Source: Burkholderiales bacterium
GTDB taxonomy: Bacteria > Pseudomonadota > Gammaproteobacteria > Burkholderiales > Burkholderiaceae_B
DNA length: 8,927 bases
Assembly: GCA_005788065.1 (NCBI GenBank)
Contig: SXZD01000110.1
Location: 1-8,927, forward strand
Reading direction: 5' to 3'
Part shown: positions 6,209-8,927 of the stretch, piece by piece
Position numbering within the stretch: position 1 is the stretch's first letter
Layout: each line of letters opens with the position of its first letter
The notes under the pieces: generated by a model
Told to the model about the DNA's origin: nothing
The model's input: only the letters and a program-made list of their open reading frames with translations
Database searches by the model: none
Translations under genes and position numbers: made by a program

Positions 6209-7039
6209 ATGGCATCATTTGACGCAGGTCAGTCTGGCGACTGGAATGCCGACAACAACATCGACCCCAACCAGGTCGTCCCGCTGTACCACCAGATTTA
6301 CCTTATCTTGCGCGAACAGATTCTGGAGGGGCGGTTTGAGGCTGTTCCCCTGCCGGGCGAATTGATGCTGGCAGAGCAGTTCAAGGTGTCGCGTGTCACC
6401 ATGCGACGTGCGCTGCAGGACCTGGTCAAAGAGGGTCTCATTGCACGCGGGCGGGGCAAGGGCACGTTCGTCAAGCCGCGACGCGAAGCAAGCCGCACAG
6501 GTACAAGCAACCAACCCATGACAGACTCGATTGTCAGCATGGATGGTGGCGCGATGGTCGAAGTGCTCGATGTCTCGCGGGTTACAGCGATGTCGGATGT
6601 CGCAGACCAATTGCGCCTTGCGCCGCGTGAGCAGGTGCAAAAAGTGGTGCGGGTGCTGTCAGTCAAAGGGCAGCCGATGGGGCATTTCACCACCTACATT
6701 CCCGAGAGCGTCGCACGCATGTTCAGCCGTCGCGAGCTTCAGGTGCGGCCGCTGATTGAACTGCTGGAAGAAAGCGGCATTGAGGTGGGCACGTCTTCTC
6801 AAACGTTGTCAGCCCGGTTGGCGGATTCTGCGGTGGCCGGTGCGCTTGAGGTTCCGGTGGGTGCGCCTTTGGTGGCGATGGCCCGCATGCTGTTTTCCCA
6901 GACCGGTAAACCGGTGTGCCTGACGCGGGCGTTGTATCGCCCGGATCGTTATGAGTACCGTATGGATATGGCTCACTTCGACCATGCGAAGGGGCGGGTA
7001 TGGCAGACGGTGGAGCAGCCGAGCCTCGTGTCGTTCTGA
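6209..7039 (+). CDS. GntR-family transcriptional regulator, HutC subfamily (UTRA domain)
   Basis: This 276-residue DNA-binding protein is read from the ATG at 6209. Residues 24-88 form a GntR winged helix-turn-helix: VPLYHQIYLILREQILEG, then GELMLAEQFKVSRVTMRRAL with the recognition helix, and the wing GLIARGRGKGTFVKP. Residues from about 105 to 255 fit a UTRA ligand-binding domain, with MGHFTTYIPE (157-166) and LTRALYRPDRYEYRMD (238-253) as typical strands. Regulators of this type are usually repressors released by a small metabolite. The ligand is not predictable here, although the neighbours suggest an acyl-CoA-related or organic-acid effector. Upstream in-frame ATGs, including one at 6056, are rejected because the extra residues have no domain character and would be coded across the promoter. 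The ribosome-binding site is weak (GGGG, 6199-6202). The stop lies 4 bases from the convergent thioesterase gene. Confidence 0.9.
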   Translation: MASFDAGQSGDWNADNNIDPNQVVPLYHQIYLILREQILEGRFEAVPLPGELMLAEQFKVSRVTMRRALQDLVKEGLIARGRGKGTFVKPRREASRTGTSNQPMTDSIVSMDGGAMVEVLDVSRVTAMSDVADQLRLAPREQVQKVVRVLSVKGQPMGHFTTYIPESVARMFSRRELQVRPLIELLEESGIEVGTSSQTLSARLADSAVAGALEVPVGAPLVAMARMLFSQTGKPVCLTRALYRPDRYEYRMDMAHFDHAKGRVWQTVEQPSLVSF

Positions 7040-7043
7040 GACC

Positions 7044-7496
7044 TTACTCCAGCGGCGGTACCGGACGTGGTTTGCGATGTTCATCAACCGCCACATACGT
7101 GATGTAAGCCTCGGTGACTTTTACTACTTCCTTCGGCTTTAAACGCCGTTGAGCGTAAACCTCGACAAACACACGCATCGACGTGCGTCCCACCTTGTCT
7201 ACTTTGGCATAAAAACTGCACAGGTCGCCCACGGCCACCGGCTGCTTGAACAGGAATGAGTTGACGGCCACCGTCACGATGCGACCCTGCGCATGTTCTG
7301 CCGCCGGCACGGAGCCTGCCAAGTCGACCTGTGCCATGATCCAGCCACCGAAGACATCGCCGGCCACATTGATGTCGCGCGGCATCGGTATGACCCGAAG
7401 CACTGGTGCGCGGTCGTTGGGCAGCGTGAGTTCGCTGCTGTCGGGTTCATTGCGGTTGTCACCGTTTTTGCTGCTGTGCTGCTCGCCGGTTGTCAT
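7044..7496 (-). CDS. yciA: YciA-type acyl-CoA thioesterase (single hotdog)
   Basis: This 150-residue protein matches the YciA group of hexameric hotdog thioesterases, which hydrolyse a wide range of short- to long-chain acyl-CoAs in the cytosol. The match runs nearly end to end: MPRDINVAGDVFGGWIMAQ (38-56) with presumed catalytic Asp58 in QVDLAG, GRIVTVAVNSFLFKQPVAVGD (71-91), and the C-terminal TEAYITYVAVDEHRKPRPVP (128-147). The first ~25 residues are a polar extension (rich in Asn, Asp, Glu, Ser) that usual YciA proteins lack, so the true start might be slightly different. The ATG at 7496 has only a poor ribosome-binding site. The gene converges on the GntR gene with 4 bases between the stop codons and diverges from the ABC transporter gene. 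It belongs to a different fold class from the thioesterase at 5204-6013. Confidence 0.9.
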   Translation of the reverse strand: MTTGEQHSSKNGDNRNEPDSSELTLPNDRAPVLRVIPMPRDINVAGDVFGGWIMAQVDLAGSVPAAEHAQGRIVTVAVNSFLFKQPVAVGDLCSFYAKVDKVGRTSMRVFVEVYAQRRLKPKEVVKVTEAYITYVAVDEHRKPRPVPPLE

Positions 7497-7554
7497 GGGA
7501 GTGCCTGTATCTGTGTTGTTGATGGTCTTGTTAGTCCCCGGTTCCGCTTGTCCG

Positions 7555-7572
7555 TCTGCACCCTGTGCAGGG
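7555..7572. repeat. Overlapping inverted repeats between the divergent yciA and ABC genes
   Basis: CTGCA (7556-7560) and TGCAG (7566-7570) form a 5-bp stem around CCCTG. Overlapping it, CCCTG (7561-7565) and CAGGG (7568-7572) form a second, mutually exclusive inverted repeat around TG. They lie in the 154-base divergent intergenic region (7497-7650), where I could not identify a convincing promoter for either gene. They may be a regulator site or chance. Confidence 0.25.
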
Positions 7573-7650
7573 GAGGCCTGTGTGTGCGGTCATAACTTGC
7601 CCCACCGCTATTGTAGTATTGTCGCTGACCGAGTTTGAAAGAAGTTTGCG

Positions 7651-8927
7651 ATGCGTCACAGCCATGCAGCCCCCGCCCCCCAGCGCCCGCGTACCCGAGG
7701 TGACTGGGAAACCCTGCAAAGTCTCTTGCCTTATCTGTGGGAGTGGAAAGGCCGTGTGCTGTTTGCCATTGCGTGTCTGGTGGCGGCCAAATTGGCCAAC
7801 GTCGGTGTGCCCTTGGTGCTCAAGCAAATTGTTGATGCGCTGACCCCGGTGGTGACAGTATCGCCACTGGCAGCCGCTGCCAGCATGCCTGTGTTTCTGC
7901 TGCTGGCGTATGGGGCGCTGCGTTTTTCCAGCACGCTGTTTACCGAGTTGCGTGAACTGCTGTTTGCACGCGTTACTCAGCATGCCGTGCGGCAACTGGC
8001 CTTGCAGACGTTTCGTCATTTGCACGCCTTGTCATTGCGATTTCATCTGGAGCGGCAAACCGGTGGTGTGACGCGTGACATCGAGCGCGGTACGCGCGGT
8101 ATCTCCAGTCTCGTGTCGTATGCGCTCTACAGCATTTTGCCTACGCTGGTGGAAATCGCACTGGTGCTGGGTTTTCTGATCATTCACTACGACATCTGGT
8201 TTGCCGTCATCACCATCTGTGCGTTGGTGTCCTATGTTGCATTCACCATTCTGGTCACCGAGTGGCGTACGCACTTTCGCCGCAGCATGAATGAACTCGA
8301 TTCAAAAGCAAATACTCGCGCGATTGATTCGCTGTTGAACTATGAAACGGTGAAGTATTTCGGTAATGAGGGTTTTGAGGCCTCGCGCTATGACGAGAGT
8401 TTGCAGAAATGGGAAGCCGCTGCAATCAAATCGCAGACCTCATTGTCGGTACTGAACAGCGGGCAAAGCCTGATCATCGCGACGGCGGTAGCGCTCATTC
8501 TGTGGCGTGCAACCGCCGGTGTGCTGGCCGGGCAGATGAGTCTTGGAGACCTGGTGCTGGTCAATGCCTTCATGATTCAACTGTACATTCCGCTGAATTT
8601 TCTCGGCGTCATCTATCGCGAGATCAAGCAATCACTGGCCGATATAGACAGGCTGTTCTCATTGCTGGAACACAACCGCGATGTGGCAGACGAGCCAGGT
8701 GCAAAAAAATTGGCACTGCAGGGTGCGCACGTGCGCTTTGAGCATGTAACCTTTTCATATGATGGTCGTCGCACTGTTTTGCAGGATGTGGACTTTGAAA
8801 TCTTGCCTGGTCAAACCGTTGCCGTGGTGGGCGAAAGCGGGGCGGGAAAGTCCACGCTGTCGCGTCTGCTGTTCCGTTTCTATGACGTCAGTGGCGGGCG
8901 CATCACGATTGATGGTCAGGATATCCG
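7651..8927 (+). CDS. ATM1-type ABC half-transporter, permease plus start of ATPase (3' end outside the window)
   Basis: The first 425 residues of a membrane ABC exporter with fused permease and ATPase are visible. The frame continues past the right edge. About six hydrophobic segments can be traced (roughly residues 36-58, 79-92, 158-178, 182-203, 272-292, 303-322). The intracellular stretch LLNYETVKYFGNE (228-240) is the hallmark of the ATM1/ABCB7/HMT1 group. The nucleotide-binding domain starts near residue 360, with A-loop Tyr370 (FSYDGRR) and an intact Walker A GESGAGKST (394-402). The Walker B and signature motifs lie beyond the window. Family members export glutathione-linked compounds or metal-glutathione complexes and act as homodimers in the inner membrane; the substrate here is not determined. 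An in-frame TGA at 7636-7638 shows that the ATG at 7651 is the first possible ATG, with GAAAGAAG (7637-7644) as a fair ribosome-binding site. There is no evident link to the fatty-acid genes. Confidence 0.92.
   Translation, partial: MRHSHAAPAPQRPRTRGDWETLQSLLPYLWEWKGRVLFAIACLVAAKLANVGVPLVLKQIVDALTPVVTVSPLAAAASMPVFLLLAYGALRFSSTLFTELRELLFARVTQHAVRQLALQTFRHLHALSLRFHLERQTGGVTRDIERGTRGISSLVSYALYSILPTLVEIALVLGFLIIHYDIWFAVITICALVSYVAFTILVTEWRTHFRRSMNELDSKANTRAIDSLLNYETVKYFGNEGFEASRYDESLQKWEAAAIKSQTSLSVLNSGQSLIIATAVALILWRATAGVLAGQMSLGDLVLVNAFMIQLYIPLNFLGVIYREIKQSLADIDRLFSLLEHNRDVADEPGAKKLALQGAHVRFEHVTFSYDGRRTVLQDVDFEILPGQTVAVVGESGAGKSTLSRLLFRFYDVSGGRITIDGQDI

Noticed and set aside
7597..7619. TTGCCC and TAGTAT as a promoter for the ABC transporter
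   Set aside because: The spacing is only 11 bases, too short for a sigma70 promoter.
7246..7638. Plus-strand open frame of 130 codons opposite yciA
   Set aside because: It is the complement of a well-supported YciA-type gene, and its translation is Cys-, Ser- and Pro-rich with no domain.
7531..8025. Minus-strand frame of 164 codons overlapping the ABC transporter start
   Set aside because: The plus strand carries a continuous frame with transmembrane segments, the NYETVKYF motif and Walker A. The antisense frame is Gln- and Arg-rich and has no family features.

Overview
The window reads as GC-rich chromosomal DNA from a betaproteobacterium, most likely of the order Burkholderiales. This rests on codon preference, on gene order (acyl-CoA dehydrogenase, HAD-ECH fusion, thiolase, crotonase, thioesterase) and on the AGGAGACCACC ribosome-binding leader in front of two of the genes. 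The assignment comes from recognising families and style, not from a database search. Nothing in the window looks like a phage, transposon or CRISPR array.

Layout. 1-475 is the 3' end of a FadE-type acyl-CoA dehydrogenase. It is followed by a hairpin that may partly terminate transcription. At 671-3073 lies a large bifunctional beta-oxidation enzyme of FadN type, with the dehydrogenase domain first and the enoyl-CoA hydratase domain second. Ten bases later comes a thiolase (3084-4283), closed by a textbook intrinsic terminator with a UUCG loop and eight T residues. A short heptamer tandem repeat directly abuts that terminator. A second unit then holds a crotonase (4424-5191) whose active-site residues fit a delta3,delta2-enoyl-CoA isomerase better than a hydratase. 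A double-hotdog thioesterase (5204-6013) sits 12 bases behind it. After a 195-base gap with a plausible promoter and a perfect palindrome comes a GntR/HutC-type regulator (6209-7039). Converging on it, with only 4 bases between stop codons, is a YciA-type acyl-CoA thioesterase on the minus strand (7044-7496). Divergent from that, and running off the right edge, is an ATM1-type ABC half-transporter (7651-8927).

How the genes work together. The first three genes supply all four steps of the beta-oxidation spiral: FAD-linked desaturation, hydration, NAD-linked oxidation and thiolysis. The isomerase would bring double bonds of unsaturated fatty acids into the 2-trans position. The thioesterase beside it could remove acyl-CoAs that cannot be processed and so free the CoA. 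The GntR/HutC regulator is a candidate controller of its neighbours or of itself, but its ligand and targets cannot be read from the sequence. The ABC transporter is probably unrelated to fatty-acid metabolism.

I see no clearly novel system. The points most worth a second look are the isomerase-thioesterase pair, the HAD-first fusion enzyme, the terminator-repeat element at 4295-4375, and the palindrome inside the regulator's promoter.
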